A stretch of DNA of 64,000 nt, taken from BACL27 sp947488385 (GTDB lineage Bacteria; Actinomycetota; Acidimicrobiia; Acidimicrobiales; Ilumatobacteraceae). The translations under genes were made by a program, and so were the position numbers. Below the pieces are notes generated by a model. That model saw only the letters and a program-made list of their open reading frames with translations, was not told the origin of the DNA and did not search any database. This document shows, one piece after another, positions 52,740 to 60,545 of the stretch (its first letter is position 1; each line of letters begins with the position of its first letter). Location: assembly GCA_964203655.1 (NCBI GenBank), contig CAXNMJ010000008.1:1-64000 (forward strand), given 5' to 3'.

Positions 52740-53317
52740 GCATTTTGGATCGCTTCATTCGCTCGAAAGCACAAGAAACGCGCGACTCGACTCAAAGTAT
52801 CGAGGGTGAAGAATCGCAAGAACTTGTGATCGTGCCGATGCGACGGGCGCATATTCGCAAGATCATGCCGATCGAGCAGCAGATTTATCCGCGACCATGG
52901 ACGGCGCAAGTTTTTGTTGAAGAACTCGAACAAGTTCGGGCTGGGCGACGTCACTATCTTGTTGGCACGATTGGCGAAGAGCTCGTGGGATACGGCGGTC
53001 TGCTTTATGTCGATAGTGATGCGCACGTCACAAATGTTGCGGTGCATCCGATGTGGCGAAGTCGTGGAATTGCCACCGAACTGTTGCTCGACTTGGCGTG
53101 GGAAGCGAATCGTCGGGGTTGCGAGGCGATGACTCTCGAGGTGCGACACACGAATATTGCAGCGCAACAGCTTTATCGTCGCTTCGGCTTTGTGCCTGCA
53201 GGTGTGCGCAAAAAGTATTACGAGAACCGAGACGACGCGATCGTTATGTGGTGTGCCGGGGTGCAGCAACCCGAATTCGTCGAGCTTTTGCGAAAAATAG
53301 AACTGAGTCGAATGTGA
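52736..53317 (+). CDS. rimI: Ribosomal-protein-alanine N-acetyltransferase RimI-like
   Basis: 193 residues from ATG 52736, which overlaps the tsaB stop. GNAT fold: RRAHIRKIMPIEQQIYPRPW at the start of the domain (about 37-56), the acetyl-CoA loop WRSRGIATELL, and NIAAQQLYRRFGFVPAGVRKKYY. RimI acetylates the N-terminus of S18 in E. coli; actinobacterial versions may have broader targets. About 30 charged residues precede the domain. The stop overlaps the tsaD GTG. Confidence 0.9.
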   Translation: MSILDRFIRSKAQETRDSTQSIEGEESQELVIVPMRRAHIRKIMPIEQQIYPRPWTAQVFVEELEQVRAGRRHYLVGTIGEELVGYGGLLYVDSDAHVTNVAVHPMWRSRGIATELLLDLAWEANRRGCEAMTLEVRHTNIAAQQLYRRFGFVPAGVRKKYYENRDDAIVMWCAGVQQPEFVELLRKIELSRM

Positions 53318-54378
53318 ATTCGTCAAATCAACGTTCTGAACGTGCGAGCAATCGCAACGTGACTGTCGATAAATCGACTGTCGTTTTAGGCATCGAAACA
53401 AGTTGCGATGAAACCGCAGCAGCGCTTGTAATGGGTGGAAACGACGTGCTCTCGTCGGTTGTGGCCTCGCAACTTGAGGTGCACGCACGCTTTGGTGGAG
53501 TAGTGCCAGAGATTGCAAGTCGTGCCCACCTTGAAGCGATAACCCCCGTAGTCGACCAAGCATTGACGAAATCTGGTTTGAATTTTGATCGTGTAGATGC
53601 AGTCGCAGCAACCGTGGGGCCAGGACTAATCGGCGCGCTTCTAGTTGGAGTGTCGGCGGCAAAAGCGATGGCTCTGGTTTTGGATGTTCCGTTTGTGGGT
53701 GTGAACCATCTTGAAGCTCATCTCTATGCGGCGATGCTGGATGATCCGAATGTTGAATTTCCGATGCTCGTGTTGCTCGTCTCGGGTGGAAACACGATGT
53801 TGGTTGAAGTTCGCGAGCCCGGCAAATATCAAATAGTTGGTCAGACAAGAGACGATGCCGCCGGCGAAGCCTTTGACAAAGTCGCACGATTTTTAGATTT
53901 GGGCTACCCGGGCGGGCCAGCAATCGACAAGTTGGCAAAAACCGGTGATGCAAAAGCGATTGATTTTCCGCGGGCAATGATGCATGACGGCTTAGATGTT
54001 TCTTTCAGTGGATTAAAAACGGCCGTGATCAATCACGTTCGCAAGAATCCAAATGACGAGACGAAAAACATCGTGGCTTCGTTTCAAAGTGCAGTCGTAG
54101 ATGTTTTGGTTGCAAAGACGATCAAGGCGGCCGAGAATCTCGGGGCAAAAACAGTTGCCCTCGGCGGTGGCGTTGCAGCAAATTCGTTGTTGCGCAGTGA
54201 AATATCTAAAGCATGCGCTCAAAAAGATTTTCATGTCGTGTTACCCTCACTAGCGATGTGCACAGATAATGCGGCGATGATTGCTTCTGCTGGATGGCAC
54301 CGCTTGGCTCTGACCGGCGACACGGCACTTGATGCCGGTGCGTATCCAAATCTTGGATTGACGGTGGCAAGCGCATGA
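53314..54378 (+). CDS. tsaD: tRNA N6-threonylcarbamoyladenosine synthase TsaD
   Basis: 354 residues from GTG 53314 (GTGA overlap with rimI); GTG 53359 would trim a non-conserved 15-residue head. Motifs: GIETSCDETAAA, the metal-binding HLEAH in VNHLEAHLYA, LVLLVSGGNTML, and LALGGGVAANSLLR-type sequence (here VALGGGVAANSLL). TsaD transfers threonylcarbamoyl to A37 of ANN-decoding tRNAs. The stop overlaps dus by four bases. Confidence 0.97.
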   Translation: MNSSNQRSERASNRNVTVDKSTVVLGIETSCDETAAALVMGGNDVLSSVVASQLEVHARFGGVVPEIASRAHLEAITPVVDQALTKSGLNFDRVDAVAATVGPGLIGALLVGVSAAKAMALVLDVPFVGVNHLEAHLYAAMLDDPNVEFPMLVLLVSGGNTMLVEVREPGKYQIVGQTRDDAAGEAFDKVARFLDLGYPGGPAIDKLAKTGDAKAIDFPRAMMHDGLDVSFSGLKTAVINHVRKNPNDETKNIVASFQSAVVDVLVAKTIKAAENLGAKTVALGGGVAANSLLRSEISKACAQKDFHVVLPSLAMCTDNAAMIASAGWHRLALTGDTALDAGAYPNLGLTVASA

Positions 54379-55523
54379 AAGAGCTAGTAACGGCTAAGCC
54401 ATTGAAACTTGGCGAGCACAGCATTTGGCCGCCGGTCGTTTTGGCGCCGATGGCTGGCGTGACGAACCAGCCTTTTCGCACGTTGTGTCGCGAATTCGGG
54501 CCGGGCCTTGTTTATGTCAATGAAATGGTGATGGCTGCGGCGCTTGTTTATAAAAACCCAAAGACCGAAGCAATGATCGCGTTCGGTCCGGACGAGTCGT
54601 TTCGCAGTTTGCAACTTTATGGCAGCGACCCGACAATCATGACGAATGCGATTACGCAACTGGGTCGACGCAACGCTGTAGATCACATCGACTTAAATTT
54701 TGGTTGCCCGGCGCCAAAAGTGACGCGTCGTGGCGGTGGTGCGGCGGTGCCGTTGAAGAAGAATTTGTTGCGCGAAATCGTGCAAGCAGCCGTAAAAACT
54801 GCCGGATCTTTCGGCATTCCGGTGACTTGTAAGTTTCGCATTGGTTTGAACGACGATTTGTTGACCCATATTCACACAGGTTTGATTTGTCAAGATGCCG
54901 GAGTCTCGGCGATTGCGTTGCATGCCCGCACTGCACAGCAGCACTACGCACCGTTTGCGCGATGGGAAGCAATCACTGAATTGAAAAATGCAGTGACTGA
55001 TATTCCTGTGTTGGGTAACGGTGACATTTGGGAAGCAAATGACGCCCAAGAGATGATGCGCGTGACTGGTTGCGACGGCGTGGTTATCGGTCGTGGATGT
55101 CTCGGTAAGCCATGGTTGTTTCGTGACATGGTGGCGATGTTCAACGGCGATCAGATTCCTGAGACGCCAAAACTTGGTTGGGTGCTTGAAGTGATGATGC
55201 GTCACGCGATCGCACTTGAAGCGCACTTTCCACCTGGTCGCGGTATTCGTGAATTTCGTAAACATGCGGGCTGGTATCTGACTGGGTACCCAGTGGGAGG
55301 AGAGTTGCGTCGACAGTTTGGTGAGACTTCAAGCATTGAGCACTTGGCACAATTGATTGACCAGTGCGACCACGAAGCACGCATTGTCGAAGGCGGCGAG
55401 AGATTTGTGCGCGGTCATAGCAACGGCCCGATAAATATTGTCTTGCCCCACGGATTTTTAGAAAGTCTGGACGACTTGGTCGCACCAGACGACGCAACAC
55501 TCACGCATATGAGTGGTGGCTAG
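54375..55523 (+). CDS. dusB: tRNA-dihydrouridine synthase (DusB-like)
   Basis: 382 residues. The FMN-binding TIM barrel opens VLAPMAGVTNQPFR, with LQLYGSDP, the catalytic Cys in DLNFGCPAPKVTRRGGGAA, CKFRIGL, HARTAQQ and GNGDIWEANDA, then IGRGCLGKPWLF. It reduces uridine in tRNA D-loops with NADPH. The last 60 residues are a helical RNA-binding part with HAGWYLTGYP. It is translationally coupled to tsaD; maf follows 11 bases later. Confidence 0.94.
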   Translation: MKELVTAKPLKLGEHSIWPPVVLAPMAGVTNQPFRTLCREFGPGLVYVNEMVMAAALVYKNPKTEAMIAFGPDESFRSLQLYGSDPTIMTNAITQLGRRNAVDHIDLNFGCPAPKVTRRGGGAAVPLKKNLLREIVQAAVKTAGSFGIPVTCKFRIGLNDDLLTHIHTGLICQDAGVSAIALHARTAQQHYAPFARWEAITELKNAVTDIPVLGNGDIWEANDAQEMMRVTGCDGVVIGRGCLGKPWLFRDMVAMFNGDQIPETPKLGWVLEVMMRHAIALEAHFPPGRGIREFRKHAGWYLTGYPVGGELRRQFGETSSIEHLAQLIDQCDHEARIVEGGERFVRGHSNGPINIVLPHGFLESLDDLVAPDDATLTHMSGG

Positions 55524-55534
55524 AAAAGCTGTTT

Positions 55535-56131
55535 GTGGCGAACAAAATAGTTTTGGCGTCGCGATCACCGCGACGTAAAGAAATTTTAGAAAAACTGAAT
55601 CTGAAGTTTGTAATTGATCCGCCAGAGATTGATGAGACGCCAAGAGTTGACGAAGAGCCGACCAAGTATGTGCAGCGAATCGCTGCTGCAAAAGCAGATT
55701 TGGTCGCGTTGCGGCACGATCAAAAAGATTTGATCATTGCCGCCGATACGACTGTTGCCTTGAATAGTGAAATCTTTGGTCAACCGCAAGACATAAACCA
55801 TGCGAGGCAGATGATCCAAAAATTATCTGGAAATACTCACAGTGTCTTAACTGCAGTGAGTGTTCGTTGGGACGGTCTCAGTGCAAACGGTTTTGACGAA
55901 TCCAAAGTGACGATGCGTGAAGTCACGAGTGAATTGCTCGAGTGGTATCTGGCAACTGGCGAGTCGATGGGTAAAGCGGGGGCTTATGCCGTGCAGGGTC
56001 AAGGTGCGGCGCTGACTGCTGATGTGCGAGGCGAACTCGACACGGTGATCGGTTTACCAGTGCGGCTCCTAGAGACGCTGTTGGGGCGAATTGGGCTTGA
56101 TTTACGCGAGATCTCGGGCTCCGGTAAGTGA
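55535..56131 (+). CDS. maf: Maf-like nucleoside triphosphate pyrophosphatase
   Basis: 198 residues, GTG start. The opening IVLASRSPRRKEIL is the Maf signature, followed by IAADTTVAL and ATGESMGKAGAYAVQGQGA. Maf proteins hydrolyse dTTP, UTP or modified pyrimidine nucleotides to monophosphates, a house-cleaning or septation-linked activity. It lies between dus and the CIRCE-controlled groESL operon. Confidence 0.94.
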   Translation: MANKIVLASRSPRRKEILEKLNLKFVIDPPEIDETPRVDEEPTKYVQRIAAAKADLVALRHDQKDLIIAADTTVALNSEIFGQPQDINHARQMIQKLSGNTHSVLTAVSVRWDGLSANGFDESKVTMREVTSELLEWYLATGESMGKAGAYAVQGQGAALTADVRGELDTVIGLPVRLLETLLGRIGLDLREISGSGK

Positions 56132-56137
56132 TTTAGG

Positions 56138-56166
56138 TTGGAAAAATAGCCCCACGTCAATAGCAT
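56138..56166 (+). promoter_or_regulatory. groESL promoter
   Basis: TTGGAA (56138-56143) and TAGCAT (56161-56166) are 17 bases apart. The CIRCE operator begins at the last base of the -10 box and covers the expected start site, so a repressor there would block initiation. Confidence 0.55.
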
Positions 56167-56192
56167 TGGCACTCGCACTGTTCGAGTGCTAA
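56166..56192 (+). promoter_or_regulatory. CIRCE operator (HrcA site)
   Basis: TTGGCACTC, nine bases, GAGTGCTAA: one mismatch from the CIRCE consensus TTAGCACTC-N9-GAGTGCTAA. It is the binding site of the heat-shock repressor HrcA. It lies 59 bases before groES, so groESL should be derepressed on heat shock. Confidence 0.95.
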
Positions 56193-56251
56193 TCGAAAAT
56201 CCGTGTCACAGATCAACGAAAACAACCAACGAAAAGAACAAGGAAAATCAC

Positions 56252-56545
56252 ATGAACTTAAAGCCACTTGATGACCGCATTGTGGTCAAGCCAAACGAAG
56301 CCGAGAAGACAACTGCGTCAGGCCTCGTAATCCCAGATACTGCAAAAGAGAAGCCACAAGAGGGCACTGTTGTTGCTGTCGGACCAGGTCGCTGGAGTGA
56401 TGACACTGGCAAGCACACACCGCTTGATATCAAAGTTGGCGATGTCGTTCTTTACTCAAAGTACGGCGGCACAGAGGTTTCACACAAGGGTGATGATCTT
56501 TTGATTCTTACGAGTCGCGACGTTCTTGCGATCGTTACAAAATAA
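56252..56545 (+). CDS. groES: Co-chaperonin GroES
   Basis: 97 residues from ATG 56252 (MNLKPLDDRIVVKPNEAE), the conserved start; an in-frame start at 56186 would lie inside the CIRCE element and was rejected. The mobile loop EKTTASGLVIPDTAKEKPQ that binds GroEL is intact, as is the VGDVVLYSKYGGTEV core. The seven-fold ring caps the chaperonin. CIRCE-controlled, and 38 bases before groEL. Confidence 0.98.
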   Translation: MNLKPLDDRIVVKPNEAEKTTASGLVIPDTAKEKPQEGTVVAVGPGRWSDDTGKHTPLDIKVGDVVLYSKYGGTEVSHKGDDLLILTSRDVLAIVTK

Positions 56546-56583
56546 TTAATTCAAAACCTCAACTCAAAAACAGGACTTAACAC

Positions 56584-58221
56584 ATGACAAAGATTCTTAA
56601 ATTCAACGAAGAAGCACGCCGCGCACTCGAGGCTGGCGTTAACAAATTGGCCGATGCGGTCAAAGTTACGCTCGGACCAAAAGGTCGCAACGTTGTGCTC
56701 GACAAAAAATTCGGTGCGCCGACAATTACTAACGACGGTGTGTCGGTAGCAAAAGAAGTCGAGCTCGAAGATCCGTTCGAGAACATGGGTGCTCAGTTGG
56801 TAAAAGAAGTTGCAACAAAGACAAACGACGTTGCTGGTGACGGCACGACGACTGCAACAGTCTTGGCCCAAGCAATGGTTACCCACGGCATGCGCAATGT
56901 GGCTGCCGGTGCAAACCCAATGGCGCTCAAGCGCGGAATCGAAAAAGCTGTTGCTGCAGTTGTTGAATCACTTAAGAGTCAGGCCAAAGAAGTTGACGAC
57001 AAGAGCGATATCGCCAGCGTCGCAACTATCTCGGCAGGCGATGCAACAATCGGCAAGGTAATTGCCGACGCCATTGACAAAGTCGGCAAAGACGGCGTCG
57101 TAACTGTTGAAGAGTCGAATACATTCGGCATCGAACTTGATTTCACAGAAGGTATGCAGTTTGACAAGGGTTATTTGTCGCCATATTTCGTGACCGACCA
57201 AGATCGTCAAGAAGCAGTTCTTGAAGACGCATACATCTTGTATTACTCGTCAAAGATCACAACTGTGCAGTCGATGTTGCCAGTTCTCGAGAGCGTGATG
57301 AAGACAGGCAAGCAGCTTGTAATCATCGCCGAAGATGTTGAGGGCGAAGCGCTTGCGACTTTGGTTGTCAACAAGATTCGTGGCACATTCAATTCGACAG
57401 CCGTTAAGGCTCCTGGCTTCGGCGATCGTCGCAAGGCGATGTTGCAAGACATGGCAGTTCTTACTGGTGGCCAAGTCATCAGCGAAGAAGTTGGTTTGAA
57501 ACTTGAAAACGTGACGCTCGATCTTTTGGGCCGCGCCAAGCGCATCATCATCACCAAAGAAACGACAACAATCGTTGACGGTGCTGGCGACAAGAACGAA
57601 GTCAAGGGTCGCATTAGCCAAATCAAGACCGAAATCGATAACACCGACTCTGACTGGGATCGCGAGAAGCTTCAAGAGCGTTTGGCGAAACTTGCTGGTG
57701 GCGTTGCTGTCATCAAAGTTGGCGCTGCAACCGAAGTTGAGCTCAAAGAAAAGAAGCACCGCATTGAAGACGCAGTTTCTGCGACACGCGCCGCAATTGA
57801 AGAGGGCGTTGTTGCTGGTGGTGGCACCGCACTTGTGCGTAGCCGCGAGAGTGTGCTCAAGGTGATCAAGACACTTGAAGGTGACGAAGCGACTGGTGCA
57901 CGAAGCGTGTACGACTCGTTGACAGCACCTGCTCGTGCGATCGCCGACAACGCCGGTATTGAAGGCGCTGTTGCTGTGCAACAAGTTGAAGCAGCCAAGG
58001 GCAACATTGGTCTCAATGCAGCCACTGGCGAATATGTCGACCTTGTAAAGGCCGGCATCATCGACCCAGCAAAAGTGACTCGTGCAGCGTTGCAAAACGC
58101 AGCATCAATCGCCGCACTTGTTATCACCATCGAATGTCTCGTTGCAGACAAGCCTGAGAAGCCAGGCTCTGCACCAGCAGGCGGCGGTGGCATGCCAGGT
58201 GGCGGAATGGGGATGATGTAA
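56584..58221 (+). CDS. groEL: Chaperonin GroEL
   Basis: 545 residues, full length. ATP-site segments KVTLGPKGRNVVLDKKFGAP and DVAGDGTTTATVLAQAM are conserved, as is the GGGTALVR block. The tail has the GGM repeat (PAGGGGMPGGGMGMM). The barrel refolds cytosolic proteins with GroES. Actinobacteria often have a second, unlinked groEL; only this copy, linked to groES, is in the window, and its GGM tail marks it as the conventional form. Confidence 0.98.
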   Translation: MTKILKFNEEARRALEAGVNKLADAVKVTLGPKGRNVVLDKKFGAPTITNDGVSVAKEVELEDPFENMGAQLVKEVATKTNDVAGDGTTTATVLAQAMVTHGMRNVAAGANPMALKRGIEKAVAAVVESLKSQAKEVDDKSDIASVATISAGDATIGKVIADAIDKVGKDGVVTVEESNTFGIELDFTEGMQFDKGYLSPYFVTDQDRQEAVLEDAYILYYSSKITTVQSMLPVLESVMKTGKQLVIIAEDVEGEALATLVVNKIRGTFNSTAVKAPGFGDRRKAMLQDMAVLTGGQVISEEVGLKLENVTLDLLGRAKRIIITKETTTIVDGAGDKNEVKGRISQIKTEIDNTDSDWDREKLQERLAKLAGGVAVIKVGAATEVELKEKKHRIEDAVSATRAAIEEGVVAGGGTALVRSRESVLKVIKTLEGDEATGARSVYDSLTAPARAIADNAGIEGAVAVQQVEAAKGNIGLNAATGEYVDLVKAGIIDPAKVTRAALQNAASIAALVITIECLVADKPEKPGSAPAGGGGMPGGGMGMM

Positions 58222-58233
58222 GCCATAGCTTCT

Positions 58234-58575
58234 TTGCAAAGAGGTTTTTGGTTACATCAGATCGTTGAATATCTGATCGCTGCCGCGCTCATTTTGATGA
58301 GCGCGCAGTCGAGACATCCGTTTGTTTTAGCAACATACGGGGTTGTATTGCTGATTAACGTGACGGTAGTTGACGGCGCGTTGAGCGCCTACAAATTAAT
58401 TTCACGATCGGTGCATCGTGTGATTGATTGGCTCTATGTCGTGGCGTTGATCGCGGGATCATTCGTCTTGGAAGTCGATCAATCCACGCGGACAACTCTT
58501 TTCGGCGTCGGCATTGCAATCATCGTTATTGCATTGACTACCAACTACACCAAAAAGGTGTTTGGTCGCAGTTAG
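58234..58575 (+). CDS. Small integral membrane protein, function unknown
   Basis: 113 residues with TTG 58234 as the likely start. Four hydrophobic stretches are seen: HQIVEYLIAAALILMSAQ, FVLATYGVVLLINVTVV, VIDWLYVVALIAGSFVL and TLFGVGIAIIVIALT. I do not recognise a family. It follows groEL by 12 bases and precedes a 56-residue protein by 19, so it may ride on the groESL transcript. The uneven start assignment keeps confidence modest. Confidence 0.6.
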   Translation: MQRGFWLHQIVEYLIAAALILMSAQSRHPFVLATYGVVLLINVTVVDGALSAYKLISRSVHRVIDWLYVVALIAGSFVLEVDQSTRTTLFGVGIAIIVIALTTNYTKKVFGRS

Positions 58576-58594
58576 CGCACCGTAGGCTGACGCA

Positions 58595-58765
58595 ATGAGC
58601 TTCGACACGCCAGCACCAGATATGAAAAAACTTCTTGCCGCATGGGAGTTATGGGAAAAGGGTGAAGAACAACCAGGTCGAACACTGGCCTCGTTGAAGA
58701 CAGCAGGAATGGCCACTGTTTTGCAAGATTTGGCTGAGCGTGGTTGGGCGCCGGTCGCGAAGTAG
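58595..58765 (+). CDS. Small conserved-looking protein (56 residues)
   Basis: An ATG-started frame translating to MSFDTPAPDMKKLLAAWELW, then EKGEEQPGRTLASLKTAGMA and TVLQDLAERGWAPVAK. The pattern of a charged helix, an EQPGRTLASLKTAG turn and a second helix is like small actinobacterial proteins of unknown role that I recall only loosely. No membrane segment or Cys. It is 4 bases before the NUDIX start, which supports real translation. Function unknown. Confidence 0.6.
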   Translation: MSFDTPAPDMKKLLAAWELWEKGEEQPGRTLASLKTAGMATVLQDLAERGWAPVAK

Positions 58766-58769
58766 TCAG

Positions 58770-59436
58770 ATGCGCGCAGGTGGCTCGCAAGTAATACCGC
58801 GGCCAAAGAATTTTCGAATCATCGATCACAATCCGTGGCTGAACCTCGACACCAGTGCGCTGAGTTCGCTTGAAGTTGTCACCCAAGCCATAGCGGCATT
58901 TCAACCCGATCAGGTTTTGCGCCAGCCCCTTGAAAATGTTCGCCCGTCAGCAGTGCTCGTCGGGCTCTTTGAATCATCGAATGGTGTTGAAGCGATTTTG
59001 ACGCGTCGGTCACAAAACTTGACGAATCATCGAGGCGAGATCTCGTTTCCTGGCGGGCGACTTGACGCGGGTGAAAGCGTGTTGCAAGCGGCATTGCGCG
59101 AGACACAAGAAGAAATTGGTTTGAGCCCCGAAGATGTCGAAGTTGTTGGAGAGTTGAACAGCATGGCGACAGTTGTCAGTAATTCACACATCGTGCCGAT
59201 TGTCGGAAGGTATCGAACACCGCCGAAGTTGCATGCTGTAAACGAGCGAAGTTGATCGCGTGTTTAGCGTGCCGTTGTCTGAACTCGTGCGGACCGATAC
59301 ATATAGCCAGGAGCATTGGATCTTTGATGATCGCGAGTTTCAGATCAATTTCTTTTATTTGGATGACGAGACGATTTGGGGTGCAACCGCGCGAATCTTG
59401 TTTCAAGTGATGATGTTGGCAGTCAAGCACAAGTAA
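58770..59436 (+). CDS. NUDIX hydrolase (CoA pyrophosphatase-like), frameshifted
   Basis: The NUDIX box is GRLDAGESVLQAALRETQEEIG (G-x5-E-x7-REUXEE-x2-GU), preceded by LTRRSQNLTNHRGEISFPGG, as in NudL/CoAse enzymes that cut CoA to phosphopantetheine and 3',5'-ADP. The frame stops at 59253, but dropping one base near 59247 restores EVDRVFSVPLSELVRTDTYS and FDDREFQINFFYLDDETIW, where CoAse sequences have the same EVDRVF-VPL block, to a stop at 59436. Start ATG 58770 is 4 bases after the preceding gene. A single-base sequence error is the easiest explanation. Confidence 0.82.
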
Positions 59437-59446
59437 TAGTTGTTTG

Positions 59447-59986
59447 TTACGGACCACCGAGTGTGCGCACACTTTGAAAAAAAGCAAATGCCCATGCTTC
59501 GCAACGCACACGAAAAGTTCGCAAGCGACTGGCGCAATTGTCGAGCATGTCGCGATTGAACTGTTCGTCAATGCGTTGGCGCTGAGCCGAGTTCCAGAAT
59601 TGGCCGTATGCCCAGGTGTTGGTGCTGCAAATTGAACTAGGCGAGAGGTTGCTGCAGTTGTAGCGCTGATCGAGAAGTTTCAGATTGCGATAACCAAAGT
59701 CATGTCGACGACAGGCGGCGGCAAAGTTGAACGACCTGCCGGTGCCACCGATCACTGGAAACGAGCAACCATCGCTTGTCCAATCAAACCATTTGTGCTG
59801 GCGCCGCAGTATAAAACGCGAGCGATCAAAGTCGCGTAATGAAGTTTGAAACACCACCGATTCGATGAAGGCGAGGTCGCGACTGACATTTGGTTCGTTG
59901 ATAGTTGCGTCTGCCGATGTGGATGGCAAAGCGATGGCGGTCAAAATACTCGAGACTGCAACGAGAGCAAAGTGGGCGACGCCCAT
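59447..59986 (-). CDS. Secreted prokaryotic phospholipase A2
   Basis: 179 residues. A signal peptide (hydrophobic about 4-20, probable cleavage after TSA at 23-25) is followed by the bacterial PLA2 core: WTSDGCSFPVIG, then FNFAAACRRHDFGYRN with the catalytic His95-Asp96 pair. Cys74 and Cys92, and later Cys residues, can form disulfides. The family (known from Streptomyces violaceoruber) removes the sn-2 fatty acid from phospholipids with calcium, outside the cell. GGAG stands 5 bases before ATG 59986. It converges on the NUDIX gene, 10 bases from its end. Confidence 0.88.
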   Translation of the reverse strand: MGVAHFALVAVSSILTAIALPSTSADATINEPNVSRDLAFIESVVFQTSLRDFDRSRFILRRQHKWFDWTSDGCSFPVIGGTGRSFNFAAACRRHDFGYRNLKLLDQRYNCSNLSPSSICSTNTWAYGQFWNSAQRQRIDEQFNRDMLDNCASRLRTFRVRCEAWAFAFFQSVRTLGGP

Positions 59987-60045
59987 GTGGTCTCCGTTTC
60001 ATGGTGCGTTTGCGCACCAGTGAGCCGAGATGTGTGCGCGCTGTT

Positions 60046-60528
60046 TTACTTTGGCGCGCGAATTGCTTGCAACACGTGCCAAGTTTCAATGGCACCGATT
60101 GCGGCTTCTTCACCTTTGTTGCCGGCACCTGGGCCAGAGCGCTCGGTGGCTTGTGCGATGTTTTCAGTTGTCAACACGGCAAAACCGATTGGTAGACCGG
60201 TGTCTTGTTGCACGCGAGCAACGCCGTCGGCGCAGGGCCCGGCAACGTATTCGAAATGTGCGGTATCGCCACGAATTACTGCACCAAGCGTGATCAGAAT
60301 TTCGTAGCGACCAGATGTTGCCATGGTGCGAGCAGCAAGTGGAATTTCATATGCGCCAGGTACCCAAGCGACGTCTACGTTTTTTGTGTCGACACCGCAC
60401 TTTGTCAGCCCACGATGGGCGCCGTCAAGAAGAGCCTGAACAATAAATTCGTTGAAGCGCGAGCAGACGATACCGACACGCATTGCCGAATTATCTGTCT
60501 TTGTGGCGTCGAAACTGAAAGTAGTCAT
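60046..60528 (-). CDS. ribH: 6,7-dimethyl-8-ribityllumazine synthase
   Basis: 160 residues. Catalytic segments are VGIVCSRFNEFI, the substrate loop VPGAYEIPLAA, and LGAVIRGDTAHFEYV with the catalytic His. It condenses 5-amino-6-ribitylamino-uracil with dihydroxybutanone phosphate and usually forms 60-mer capsids. It is last in the rib operon, 17 bases after ribBA. Riboflavin synthase (ribE), which uses its product, is not found in this window. Confidence 0.97.
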   Translation of the reverse strand: MTTFSFDATKTDNSAMRVGIVCSRFNEFIVQALLDGAHRGLTKCGVDTKNVDVAWVPGAYEIPLAARTMATSGRYEILITLGAVIRGDTAHFEYVAGPCADGVARVQQDTGLPIGFAVLTTENIAQATERSGPGAGNKGEEAAIGAIETWHVLQAIRAPK

Positions 60529-60545
60529 AGTTGCTCCTGAAGATG

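Noticed and set aside
52694..53977. A 427-codon minus-strand frame opposite rimI and tsaD
   Set aside because: Both sense genes have full family motifs and overlap-coupled starts; the antisense product is low-complexity with no recognisable domain.
57250..58095. A 281-codon minus-strand frame opposite groEL
   Set aside because: Cys- and Phe-rich product mirrors GroEL codons; no family features.
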